Positions 28,793 through 37,250 of a DNA stretch of 64,000 bases are shown in pieces. The DNA is taken from contig NC_044572.1 in assembly GCF_901933205.1 (NCBI RefSeq), positions 61,414,965 through 61,478,964 on the forward strand, read 5' to 3'. Each line of letters opens with the position of its first letter. Positions within the stretch are counted from its first letter, which is position 1. The translations under genes and the position numbers were made by a program. The DNA comes from Camarhynchus parvulus. Its lineage: Eukaryota > Chordata > Aves > Passeriformes > Thraupidae. Under the pieces are notes generated by a model. The model was not told the DNA's origin. It saw only the letters and a list, made by a program, of their open reading frames with translations, and did not search any database.

Positions 28793-28878
28793 AAAGAAGG
28801 TTAGAGAAAGAGGGAAAAAAAGAAAAAGGAAGAAAAAAAAAAGTAGAGAAAAGGGAAAAAAAAAAAAAAGAAGAAAAA
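28793..28878. repeat. purine-only (A/G) tract
   Basis: The plus strand is almost entirely A and G for about 85 bases: AGAAGG-type units with GAGAAAGAGGG and long A runs. There are a few interruptions. It is low-complexity homopurine sequence that lets long meaningless frames appear on the minus strand. Confidence 0.85.
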
Positions 28879-30784
28879 CCAACCCTTGTCCCGTGTCAAA
28901 GTGTGTTTCATGCCCATCAAAGGAAGAAAAGCCCGCACTGCCCGGCCCCACATCCCGTGCCGTGCTGCTGTCACACTTCATGTGGGGAGGGAATGCTCCT
29001 GGCTCTGTGTGCCAAAGTCTGGGGTGCCAGCTCTTCTCCCTACAGGCCAAGAAATTACAAATGGGGACTAATTCATTCCATGCCGTGTTCTCTATGGTGA
29101 ATACAAGAAGAGTGCTCTGCTTTCCCAGCACATGCCCCTCTGAGGGACATGGGGGACAGGCGGGGAACCGCAACCCGCTGGCATCGTTTGCACCTCTGTG
29201 TGTGCAGATGTGCTTCTTAGGGCTATGCCTACAGGTCCTCAACTGCCTTAGCACCACCAAGCACTGACTAAAAACAGTCTTGGGTGCCCCCTAATACCCT
29301 CAAAAGGAACCAAACGGGGAAACACTGCCTTGGAGTACTTAGTGTGCCCAGCAGCCAGGTCCATCGCTCACCAGCATTTGGCTGACAGGCTTGTGCCTGG
29401 GCTCAGCACTCGGGAGGGTTTGCACTGCTCCTTCTGCAGTGCTCCGTGGGTGACACGGCTTTTCTCCGGCAGATGTTTTGCTAAGGAGGGATACCAACTT
29501 AGAAAATCCCTCCACATGTCCCTGCAGTTTATGCCATACCCTGGTCCTTAAGAATTATTTTGTTATTTCAGGCTGTGAAGAGGAAAAAGGTTTTTGTCAA
29601 GAAGGTATGACCAGGACGTGGTGGCTCAGAGACTGCCTCTGATCCGTCGGATGCCGGCATATGGCTGACAACTGCCTGCAACCAAGCTCCCAAGTGCTGT
29701 ACAGCCCCAGGCTGCCCAGTCCCCAGATCAGCTCTGATGTGCTCCAAGGGCTGGTGCCTGAGTGCCTGCTTTGGACATTTGCAAAGCAAGCTCTACTGGT
29801 AGGCAGAGCACGCAAGTTTTCTCTTACCCAGGAATGAGAGTAAAGGGTGGATTTTTTAATGCAAAAAAGCAAGCAGTTGTATGGGGGAATATATTTAGCC
29901 AGTGTTTTCAGATCACATGTTCTGGGACTGGAGAGCAGAACGTTTTCAATACTGTTTTGGAACCACGCTATTCAGTATTGCAAACCTTACTATTGGAAAA
30001 ACCAGTAAATTGTGTTGCATCTAAAACAATCACTTGAATTACTTGCACTGTGGTTTCTTCTCTCCAACTGTAAAGGTTTTACAGAAATGTGAGTTCTACG
30101 GCTACAAAAGCCTTGAAAATACAAATACTAGTAAAGTGCTGCTTTGCATTTGCATAAACCTGTTTATGCTATACATGGTTTATTCATTAACTCTCGGAAC
30201 AACCAGCAGGACAGCTATGGCATTCCTTATGACCACTTCGCTTGTGGCTGAAAATGCAACTATTTAAAAGGAACGCTACGGAAAGTGAAAATAAATACCA
30301 TTCCCGTGTGAAACAGCAGGAAAAATGCAACAGGAGCTGGCATTTGGCTTTTATGTGGAATGAACCTTTTCTGTCACTTGGAAATTTCAGAGGGGAGCCT
30401 CAGCACCTGCAAGGACTGGGACCTCCACGCCGCTGCTCACCAAAATGGACATGCAGCATTAGCAGCGTCCATCGCTGTGCTCTGCAGACAGCATTCGAGT
30501 CAGGGACAGAAAATACCTGGCTCCCTCATCTATTCCTCCCAGAGACTGTTTTCTAGTCCTTGCCAATTTCAGCGTCCTATGAAAAGAGGTTCTTGCAACC
30601 TTTACTTGCAATGTATTTCCCAACCAGCTCCTCCTTAGGAAAGCTCCTGGTAATCACCCCAGCTTTCCCCATGTTTCCTTTCTTACCCAAAACTTGCTCT
30701 GCATAAGAAAGGTGTTAAAACAGGAATGCATTTTGCCTGTTTCATCTCCTAGCTTCTGTAAAGATGAGTGCATGTTGCCACTGG

Positions 30785-30912
30785 TACAAGTGGAAAACTG
30801 GAAGTTTGTTTGACAGCCAGTGACTTGCTCAAGGTCACAAAAGAGCCTCAGTAGCAGAGCTGGGAACAGAATTTGGTATCCTAATTCCTAATCTGGCAGC
30901 CTCACCACAACT
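30785..30912 (-). mobile_element. MIR SINE remnant
   Basis: The segment reads AGTGACTTGCTCAAGGTCAC, then CAGTAGCAGAGCTGGGAACAGAA. This closely follows the reverse complement of the MIR core (AGTRACTTGCCCAAGGTCAC, then AGTGGCAGAGCTGGGATTCGAA). The element therefore lies on the minus strand. MIR is shared across amniotes, so this is an ancient insertion, well preserved for its age. Confidence 0.8.
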
Positions 30913-32544
30913 CTCATCACGCAATCAAAAAGCTCCTTTTAAGGAATGCTTTTGTGACTAAGAGAAAATTCAAGGCATTAGAAGAAAGAGTCCTTTTAAT
31001 TTGCCTTTGTTCAAACATTTACGCCTTTTGCTATATGGAAAACATGATTTAAACAAGATACGGGATTACTGTATGATGAAAGACTCTAAAATCTTTGAAA
31101 AACAGAAAATAATTATGGCTGCACTTAGGACTGTACTGATCCCAGGCATCAGGAAGCAAGCAATTAGATATTCCTTTAATTTTATAAGTAGCGTAAGGAA
31201 TAAGTAAAGACCAGCATCTATTGTAATCTAGTCCGACTGCTATATGCAGGCTTTCGCATTTCTGAAGAATCCTACATATAACACAAAAAATTTTCACAGC
31301 TCTTTATTAAAACTTCATTTTCTAAAGGTCCTAACTTGTTGAACCGCAAGTTTTCCAAAAAGCAAACCCAAACCCTTAAGCTGCTAAACTCAACGGGAGA
31401 TTGCCCTGACCTGAAACAATCCAGGGTTTGGTACGTTCTTCCCTGAAGAGCAGCTCAGTATTTTACCAGCTCTCCCAGGATACGTCAGCTTTGATATTTA
31501 GAAACTCTACAAGATAGTTTTGTTTTAGGACAGCGACAGCACCTCTTGCTTGCTTCCTCTCCTATGTAACGGAATACTATAATTTGGCAACAGCGGATAG
31601 CAACAAATGAGTGTACTGAGAACCGATGTTACTGAGAAATTGTATACAAAATAATCCGAGCTGTACAAGCTGAAGTAAGCAGAAAATGACAAATATTAAT
31701 AGGATAAACAATCAATGTAAATTTAAACTAATCCTTTGGAAAAAGACTGCTGCCTCCCTCTTTTTTAATATATCAGAAAGATTCCCAAAGTGCAGCAAAA
31801 ATTCTATTGATAGTATTGCTACTGTCATGAAAATAGCTGGGAGAATCCAGGATAAGAGGTTAGTGACTTAACTTTACAAGACCATGTATTTTGCTCATTA
31901 AATCGACTAAAATTGCAACGGCAGGGCTGGGGAAATACAATGCAGGGACCCACTACCCATCCCTTAAGTCCCAGCTCAGGCTGTAAAATGCCTGTGCCTT
32001 TAAAGCATTTGCAGTGACAGGAGGCCTTGTGTTTGCAGACGTGTTAGCCACTTTTTGATTTGATCTTTACGCAATTATTTTGATAAAGAAAGTGTTCATC
32101 TTGTTGACACTATCACTGTAGTCAATACCTAATGGCCCCCATAGTTAATTTCCTTATAAATATTTAACTTAATAGAAGTCCTCCCTTGGGTTATAGTACT
32201 TTTGACACTTGTATAATCTGAAACAAATCCTCTTTTTTAGTCAAACAGACCATGTTACACACACAGTTGGCTAGCTATTTACGAAGCACCCAATTAAATC
32301 CTACTTAATTCTCCCACTCTGACTATCCCATTGCACTAGTGTGCAGGCTACTGATCACACAAGATGAGGATCTTTCACCAAGCCTGGACACAAGCTTACA
32401 GCCAGCAGGACCCAACTGTACAAGAGCTTGCCGTGAAAATAATTCACCCATCAAATGCTCCATACAAATAGTGAGGAGAATGTGCAAATTCAGAGGATTG
32501 AAGAAATAAGCTGAAGAATCACAGTTAAAGACAGGTAAATCTAG
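30913..32544. other. intergenic DNA 3' of ID4
   Basis: No gene was recognised. The block at about 32030-32170 is repeat-free and AT-rich, with several homeodomain-like cores, and is a candidate conserved element just beyond the likely ID4 3' end. Confidence 0.6.
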
Positions 32545-32550
32545 TTTAAT
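32545..32550 (-). terminator. ID4: possible distal ID4 poly(A) signal (ATTAAA)
   Basis: TTTAAT on the plus strand reads ATTAAA on the minus strand, the commonest variant poly(A) signal. Use of this site would give an exon 3 of about 1.4 kb, close to the size I recall for mammalian ID4. This is inference from the hexamer alone. Confidence 0.3.
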
Positions 32551-33171
32551 GTTCACATGTAGCAGGTACACATCACAGAGATTAAACAGGATTTTAACTG
32601 TAACATAGCTGCAGTGAAATGTAAGTAATTTTGTACTAGAAAAATAATCTTGACGCAGTTATCCGATTTTTGGTCTACTTAAGTTCATTTTAAGATTAAT
32701 TTACATCACTGATCATAATGATTTAGCCCATGTGCCCTTCTGCAGTTCACTATCAATACTCTTTGGACGAAGGAAACAGCAACTGGTTTTGTTAATGGTT
32801 TGCCCTTTGGCTGCAAGCAGAGAACGGTTTTCAGTTTTTAAGCAATTAAAAAGCTGTAGGAACACAAATTTGCGATAAAACCTTTTGGTGCTAAACGAAG
32901 TTTCCAAACAAGTTTCTTGATCTAATTCAAGAGCAGACTTAAAAAAACAAACCAAACTGATAAGAGATCTAAAGCATTGCCCCCGTAATGCAAGAACACT
33001 AGATAAAATTTTTCTTGTCTCAGTAAAAAACACATCTTACCGCTACTTTTATAGAATGCACTAAAAATCCCTGTGCCTAAATGACAAAAGTGTAGTCTCA
33101 AAATGTATAATACACTTACAAACATTTTTAGTCTAGATTGAGGAAAACACGTTGTATGGACTCCAAACAAG

Positions 33172-33177
33172 TTTATT
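33172..33177 (-). terminator. ID4: candidate ID4 poly(A) signal (AATAAA)
   Basis: TTTATT on the plus strand reads AATAAA on the minus strand, about 790 nt into exon 3. It is the first canonical poly(A) hexamer I found downstream of the ID4 stop. Cleavage would be expected 10-30 nt further left. Confidence 0.5.
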
Positions 33178-33341
33178 TGCAATTAGACACCTCATGCAAT
33201 CATGCACTAGCTAAAGCTGCAACTCTCAAGTCTAAAGGACATTTGGGGACAAAAAAAGTCCTAAACATTTAAGATATTTCCGTATCAGCAGCTCTGTACT
33301 TGAGCTCCCACAGATTAAAAAAAACATACACACCTTTATAA

Positions 33342-33349
33342 TATTTACA
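33342..33349 (-). promoter_or_regulatory. Pumilio response element, UGUAAAUA
   Basis: The minus strand reads TGTAAATA, a perfect match to the PUF-protein consensus UGUANAUA. It lies in the ID4 3' UTR. Function is inferred from the motif and its location. Confidence 0.55.
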
Positions 33350-33431
33350 AAAAATATTTAATTAAAAATATTTTATAATTACAGTAGTCTATTAAAGCAT
33401 ATACTTTTCTCACACTTATAGAACATCTCTA

Positions 33432-33439
33432 TATATACA
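33432..33439 (-). promoter_or_regulatory. Pumilio response element, UGUAUAUA
   Basis: The minus strand reads TGTATATA, the highest-affinity form of the PUF consensus. It lies about 90 nt from the neighbouring site in the ID4 3' UTR. Confidence 0.55.
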
Positions 33440-33551
33440 CAGTATGAAATGTCACTCATTTGTCTATACAATATGTAACATTCCTGCAGGGATAAGAAAG
33501 TTCCCTGGGCCCCAATAAAATCCATCTATTTTAAACAATAGATGTCAAATA

Positions 33552-33559
33552 TATCTACA
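33552..33559 (-). promoter_or_regulatory. Pumilio response element, UGUAGAUA
   Basis: The minus strand reads TGTAGATA, another perfect UGUANAUA match, and the most 5' of the three in the ID4 3' UTR. Confidence 0.55.
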
Positions 33560-33963
33560 AATGCTCTGGGAGATTAGTAAAGCTTCAAGATTCGGCTGCT
33601 CGGTCCCTTAAGAGTTACAAGGTTTCTAAAGTCTGGTTTAGGCTCGGTCCTCTATCCCGGGGCAGAGTCGCAACTTTTCCCGCTGCCACCGTGGGACACG
33701 CCGCCGCTCACAGCTGGCCGGGAACGACGAGAAGAGACGGAACCGGGGGGAAGAGGGGAAAGGACACGGGGAGCTGGGGACGGGGGGGGGACCGCTACGG
33801 ACGTGCAAAATGGTGAAAAGGCTTGGCTCTGCCGGGGTGAAGCATGGGAACTGCTCGGGGGATTGGATGGCTCCTTCCTCCGGTGCGGCGGGGCAGGGCC
33901 GGGCCCCCCCCGCCGCCGCCCGCCCCCCGCGTTGCCTCTGCGCGGCGCGGCGCCGCCGCACAC

Positions 33964-34372
33964 CTGTGGGAGAGGAATGAATAGAGGGGGTGTGTGAACC
34001 GCTCCGCTCCAGACCGACTGGCGCCACCAACAAAACACAAGACATGCTTGATCAACAACCCAAAACAAACCAGGTCAAACAACAACCGCAGCTCCCAGGC
34101 TGGGCCAGGCGGAGGGAGGGATGCGCAGCTGCACGCCGCAGCCAGAGGCGCTCCGCGGGGGGAGGGGGGAAACCCCAACCACCCGGTAGTTAGGGAAAAT
34201 AAAATAACCACCCCATAATTAAAAATAAAACCCCAAAGCCGCCTGCAAGTATTTCTCGCCGGGCTCTGGTCCCCCTTCGGCAGGCTTCCTTCCCGCAGGA
34301 TGCGGAGCGGCCCCACCGAGCCCGGGCGCTGCGCTCCCCCCGCCCGCGGCCCCGCGCCCGCCCGGCACTCAC
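33964..34372 (-). other. ID4: ID4 intron 2
   Basis: The donor is CAG|GTGAGTG (GT at 34372-34371), 14 nt after the stop codon. The acceptor is a pyrimidine tract plus CCCACAG ending at 33964. Both are strong GT-AG sites. The intron is 409 nt and separates the last codons from the untranslated exon 3. Confidence 0.85.
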
Positions 34373-34431
34373 CTGGGGAGCGGCGGTCAGCGGCACAGGA
34401 TGCTGTCCCCCGGCTTGTTAACAGAGCCTGC
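34373..34431 (-). other. ID4: ID4 exon 2 (C-terminal 14 codons, stop)
   Basis: After the acceptor TGCGCAG the exon reads [14 protein letters not shown] and then TGA at 34389-34387. This is nearly the known C-terminal tail of mammalian ID4 (AGAVNKQGDSILCR). The exon is only 59 nt long and ends at a strong donor. Its phase-0 start matches an exon 1 that ends with a complete CCG proline codon. Confidence 0.93.
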
Positions 34432-35467
34432 CTGCGCAGCAACCAAACACGGCAAATTAACAACTGGGGAGAAACGACACGGAGACCCCCCCCATTGCCC
34501 AGACCCCCTCCTGCTCCGCGCACCCAGGCACTGCCACAGCGCCGTCGGGAGCGCTCAGGGAAGCCCCCGGGGGGACAGAGCCAAGTGGGTCACCGCAGCG
34601 CTGCGGCAAGCCCGGGGCACGCCGCTTCCCGCGCCGCCGGGCTGCCACCGTGGGTCCCGTACCGGGGAGTCGCTCCCCGATTCCCGCCCCTCCAAAGCAC
34701 GCTGCGTTCCATGTGCACGGCCCCTACAGCCCCTGACGCTCGCTACACGGCGCAGAGGCTGGGAAGCAGGAACAGCGCGCCTGTTCCCGTGTGTGCGAAC
34801 ACGCCGGCTACAGGTACTCCCTCGAGAGGCAGTAATTACACGGCACACACCGTACGGCTGCCTGCCCGCACCGAGGGGGTGCGGGCACCCACCGCGCACC
34901 GCCGGGGCGTTCCTGCGCCCGTCCGCCCCGTCCCCTCGGCACAGCCACGGGTACGAGACTGGCGGCACATCACCGGGGCGCTCCCACGGCGGCCGGCGCC
35001 GACCATCGCGCCACGCCGCTCTGCTCCGCACGCCGCTCCCCGCGCTCGGGTATCACGCACCTCTTACCGGGTCAGTGTTCAGGGCAGTCAGCGGGGTCCG
35101 GGGGAGTGCCCGCGGGACAGCTGCCTGGGTGCAGAGCGGGCGGCGGCGGCTGCTGCCGGAGCAGCGCTGGGTGCGTCTCCAGAGCCAGCTGCAGGTCGAG
35201 GATGTAGTCGATGACGTGCTGTAGGATCTCCACTTTGCTGACCCTCTTGTTGGGCGGGATGGTGGGCACCAGCTTCCTCAGCCGGCTGTAACAGTCATTC
35301 ATATCGCACTGCAGGCACAGCGCCGCCGGCTCCTCGCCCGACGGCGGGCTCCCTTTGCAGCCGCTGTGCTCGGCCAGGCACCGCAGAGCCGGGTGCCCCC
35401 CGCCGCCGCCCGCCACGCCGGGCTGCGCCTTGCGACTGGGGTGCCGGACGGGGCTCACGGCTTTCAT
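34387..35467 (-). CDS. ID4: ID4, inhibitor of DNA binding 4 (coding exons 35467-35068 and 34431-34387)
   Basis: ID4 lacks a basic DNA-binding region and acts in the nucleus by pairing with E-protein bHLH factors, blocking their DNA binding. It regulates neural, glial and mammary differentiation. The start is the ATG at 35467-35465, in a good context (GGCACCATG), with no upstream ATG in the predicted 5' UTR. The N-terminus MKAVSPVR is diagnostic. The HLH spans about residues 55-96 (35305-35180), with the family motifs [18 protein letters not shown] and [20 protein letters not shown]. The long alanine tract of mammalian ID4 is absent. Exon 1 ends with the conserved [11 protein letters not shown] and a GTAAGAG donor. 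The coding total is 445 nt, not a multiple of three: the frame breaks near 35098-35104. Read straight, it ends at 35072 after 131 codons with an unrelated DPADCPEH. A 2-nt loss would account for this, giving an expected 148 residues. Identity is certain; whether the break is real is open. Confidence 0.95.
34432..35067 (-). other. ID4: ID4 intron 1
   Basis: The donor is CCG|GTAAGAG (GT at 35067-35066). The acceptor is GGTTGCTGCGCAG, with AG at 34433-34432. The intron is 636 nt, phase 0, GC-rich and rich in CpG. Long open frames here on either strand are by-products of GC richness. Confidence 0.9.
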
Positions 35468-35757
35468 GGTGCCGCAAGGAGGGAGGGAAACCTCCCTCTC
35501 CACCACCGCCGCTTGCTGCTGCCGCCGCTGCGACCTCGGGAAGCCGCGCACGCACCGCCCGCAACGGGAGCGGAGCGCGGCCGCAGCGCCTCGATGGCGT
35601 TAACAGCGGCCGCCCCGGGAACGTAACCAGAGGCGCTCGCAGAGCCGCGCCAACAGCGGCACCAGGAACCCGCCCGCTCCGGAAAAAAAATATTATTTTT
35701 CTTAAAATGAAGAGCCCGTGCTCAGCAGCCGCTCAGCCGCGAACACAACCACCTCAG
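35468..35757 (-). other. ID4: ID4 5' UTR (start approximate)
   Basis: This is the span between the predicted transcription start, about 25-30 nt downstream of the TATA box, and the ATG. It is mostly GC-rich, with one striking AT-rich island at about 35682-35707. No ATG occurs in it on the minus strand, so no upstream open frame is expected. The 5' end is inferred from the TATA position only. Confidence 0.6.
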
Positions 35758-35781
35758 CTGCCGCCGCTGGCCGCGCCGCCC

Positions 35782-35789
35782 CTTATATA
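35782..35789 (-). promoter_or_regulatory. ID4: ID4 TATA box
   Basis: The minus strand reads CTATATAAGG, a canonical TATA box flanked by GC-rich sequence, about 315 nt upstream of the ATG. This predicts a focused start near 35755-35760. Confidence 0.85.
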
Positions 35790-35878
35790 GCGCGGGGCGC
35801 GGGCGGGGCGGGCGGCTCCGCGGCGGGGCCCGGCGAGCGCGGCGCGAGAGCAGGGGGGCGCCGCGGGGCCCCGCTCAG

Positions 35879-35883
35879 CCAAT
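35879..35883 (+). promoter_or_regulatory. CCAAT box upstream of ID4
   Basis: AGCCAATCAGGG is a full NF-Y consensus about 90 nt upstream of the TATA box. NF-Y sites work in either orientation. Confidence 0.7.
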
Positions 35884-35919
35884 CAGGGCGCGGCGACCCC
35901 CACCGGAGCGCGGCGGCGG

Positions 35920-35924
35920 CCAAT
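35920..35924 (+). promoter_or_regulatory. second CCAAT box overlapping a YY1-like site
   Basis: GGCCAATGGCGGC holds a CCAAT core overlapping ATGGCGG, the core of the YY1 consensus. It lies about 40 bp beyond the first CCAAT box; such spacing is common in NF-Y promoters. Confidence 0.55.
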
Positions 35925-37205
35925 GGCGGCGGGGCAGGGGGCGGTGGCGCTGCGGGGGGCGGGCGGCTCGCGCTGACCCCCCCGGGGAGGAGGGGGCGGC
36001 GAAGGAGGAGGAGGAGGAGGCGGTCCCGGGGAGGAAGGACTGCGGGAATGCGGGCGGGACCCGCCGCCCAGCGGATCCCGGCGCCGTCCCCGCGGTCCGG
36101 AGCGCAGCCCCGCGCGACCGGCGCCGCTCCCCGCCGCCCGACCCGGACCAAGGCGGCTGTACCCGCCCTCCCATCCCTCCCCCGATCCTTTCCCGGGAGG
36201 GTTGGCATCTCCTCGGGCGGTGATTCGCGTTTTTATCCTCTCGGTGTAGGAGACTTATTCCAGCTTTACACATTTTCTTTTTTTTTTTTGAGGGACTTGG
36301 GGACGCTGGTTTACAGGCAGTGAAAATCCCAAGCAAAACTTGAGGAGCGTGGAGGAGAAGGAAGGAGGAGGGTTTAGGGACTTAAAGCAAAGCAAAGCCA
36401 GGGAACATTAAATTAGAGCACATAACTATTAAAAATGCATGGAGATGGAATATTTAAAATTCCTCCATGACATATAATATTAATCTGTTTTATGTAAAAT
36501 TCATACCTGTAACTTAATTTGGTCCATTAATGCACCAGATCACGTATTAGTAGATGTACCATGTTTTAAATATGATGCTGGAAATGTCCAGAGTTCTGTA
36601 CTTCGAGACAGAGCATTAAAATTAACAGACATATACTCCTGAGTCCTGCTTAAGTCATCTTGTGGCATATTGTAACCTTTTAATTTAATAATGCAGTGTT
36701 GAAACTTCCTGTTAATTCCTGCTAAGGATTAAGAGCCACTGCGTATTTGAATGGGACGCCGGTGTAAGAAACTTGGCGCCCGATCCTACAGATGCTGCAG
36801 CACTGCAAGCTGTCCGGGAGTGAAGCAGGGCTGATTGCTTGGGCAAAGGGCTGAAGGAAGGAGTAAAGGCTGCAGGATCTGCCCCTAAGCTTGTACATCT
36901 AACCCACCAGAAGGGAAGGAATCCATAATGGTGATTAATGATTACATGTCCCCTCCAAGCTTAGTCACAACGGGTGATATATAAAGGATACAGTGGGAAG
37001 CTGTCAAAGCCAGAACTTGAATGAGGGGTGAGGCTGGATCATCTGAAGCGTATAATGAAGCACACTTGCATTCTCTCTCGCCTCTTAAAGACACGTGTTT
37101 GGAGGCTCTGCTTAGAAATACACACACTCTTGTTTTCCTTATTTTGTCCCACATTGCCACTGCCATCCATGGCAGTTAGGTTCCTCTTAGCTTAAAAGCC
37201 ATGTG

Positions 37206-37250
37206 TGAGGTGTAAATCTTTGAGGTGTAAATCTAGACCTCGGTCTAGAT
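37206..37250. repeat. 14-bp direct repeat abutting a 9-bp inverted repeat
   Basis: TGAGGTGTAAATCT occurs at 37206-37219 and again at 37221-37234. The second copy runs into a perfect inverted repeat ATCTAGACC-TC-GGTCTAGAT (37231-37250). Each direct copy contains AGGTGT, the core of the T-box half-site. Confidence 0.85.

Larger units (their letters stand above)
26403..30784. other. intergenic DNA, no gene recognised
   Basis: No coding gene is supported. The longest open frame here (27418-27996, plus, 192 codons) has no recognisable domain or family resemblance and no codon structure that would distinguish it from chance. The segment also contains a poly-T run and a long purine tract, listed separately. 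Confidence 0.65.
33172..33963 (-). other. ID4: ID4 exon 3 (3' UTR), minimal extent
   Basis: The left boundary is the first AATAAA; the true end may lie up to about 630 nt further left. The right boundary is a strong acceptor: a pyrimidine tract ending CTCTCCCACAG, with AG at 33965-33964. The exon is wholly non-coding because the stop codon lies in exon 2. The start of the exon is GC-rich and the remainder is AU-rich, with three Pumilio-type elements and several AUUUA pentamers. That composition fits an unstable, post-transcriptionally controlled mRNA, as is typical of ID genes. A non-coding third exon is consistent with the known ID4 structure. Confidence 0.75.
33640..36180. other. CpG island covering ID4
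   Basis: The stretch is GC-rich with frequent CpG throughout, in contrast to the AT-rich DNA on both sides. It covers the promoter, all three exon starts and both introns. CpG density is highest over exon 1 and the promoter. Broad islands covering a whole compact gene are typical of developmental regulators under Polycomb control; that link is inference. Confidence 0.9.

Noticed and set aside
28790..29260. 156-codon minus-strand frame ending in a Phe/Leu-rich tail
   Set aside because: The tail is the translated homopurine tract, and the rest has no family resemblance.
35072..35104. Programmed ribosomal frameshift in ID4
   Set aside because: No slippery heptamer, stop-shift site or known precedent in ID4. 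A sequence error or simple indel is a far simpler explanation.
34300..35224. 304- and 274-codon plus-strand frames opposite ID4
   Set aside because: They are antisense to ID4 exons and introns in a CpG island, with stop-poor GC-rich composition and no domain.
35467..35551. Longer ID4 N-terminus beginning at 35551
   Set aside because: The codon there is GTG, not ATG. The ATG at 35467 has a good context and gives the family-typical MKAVSPVR start.
35718..36336. Long Ala/Gly/Arg-rich frames on both strands in the ID4 promoter
   Set aside because: GC-rich promoter sequence containing the TATA and CCAAT boxes; the frames are low-complexity artefacts.
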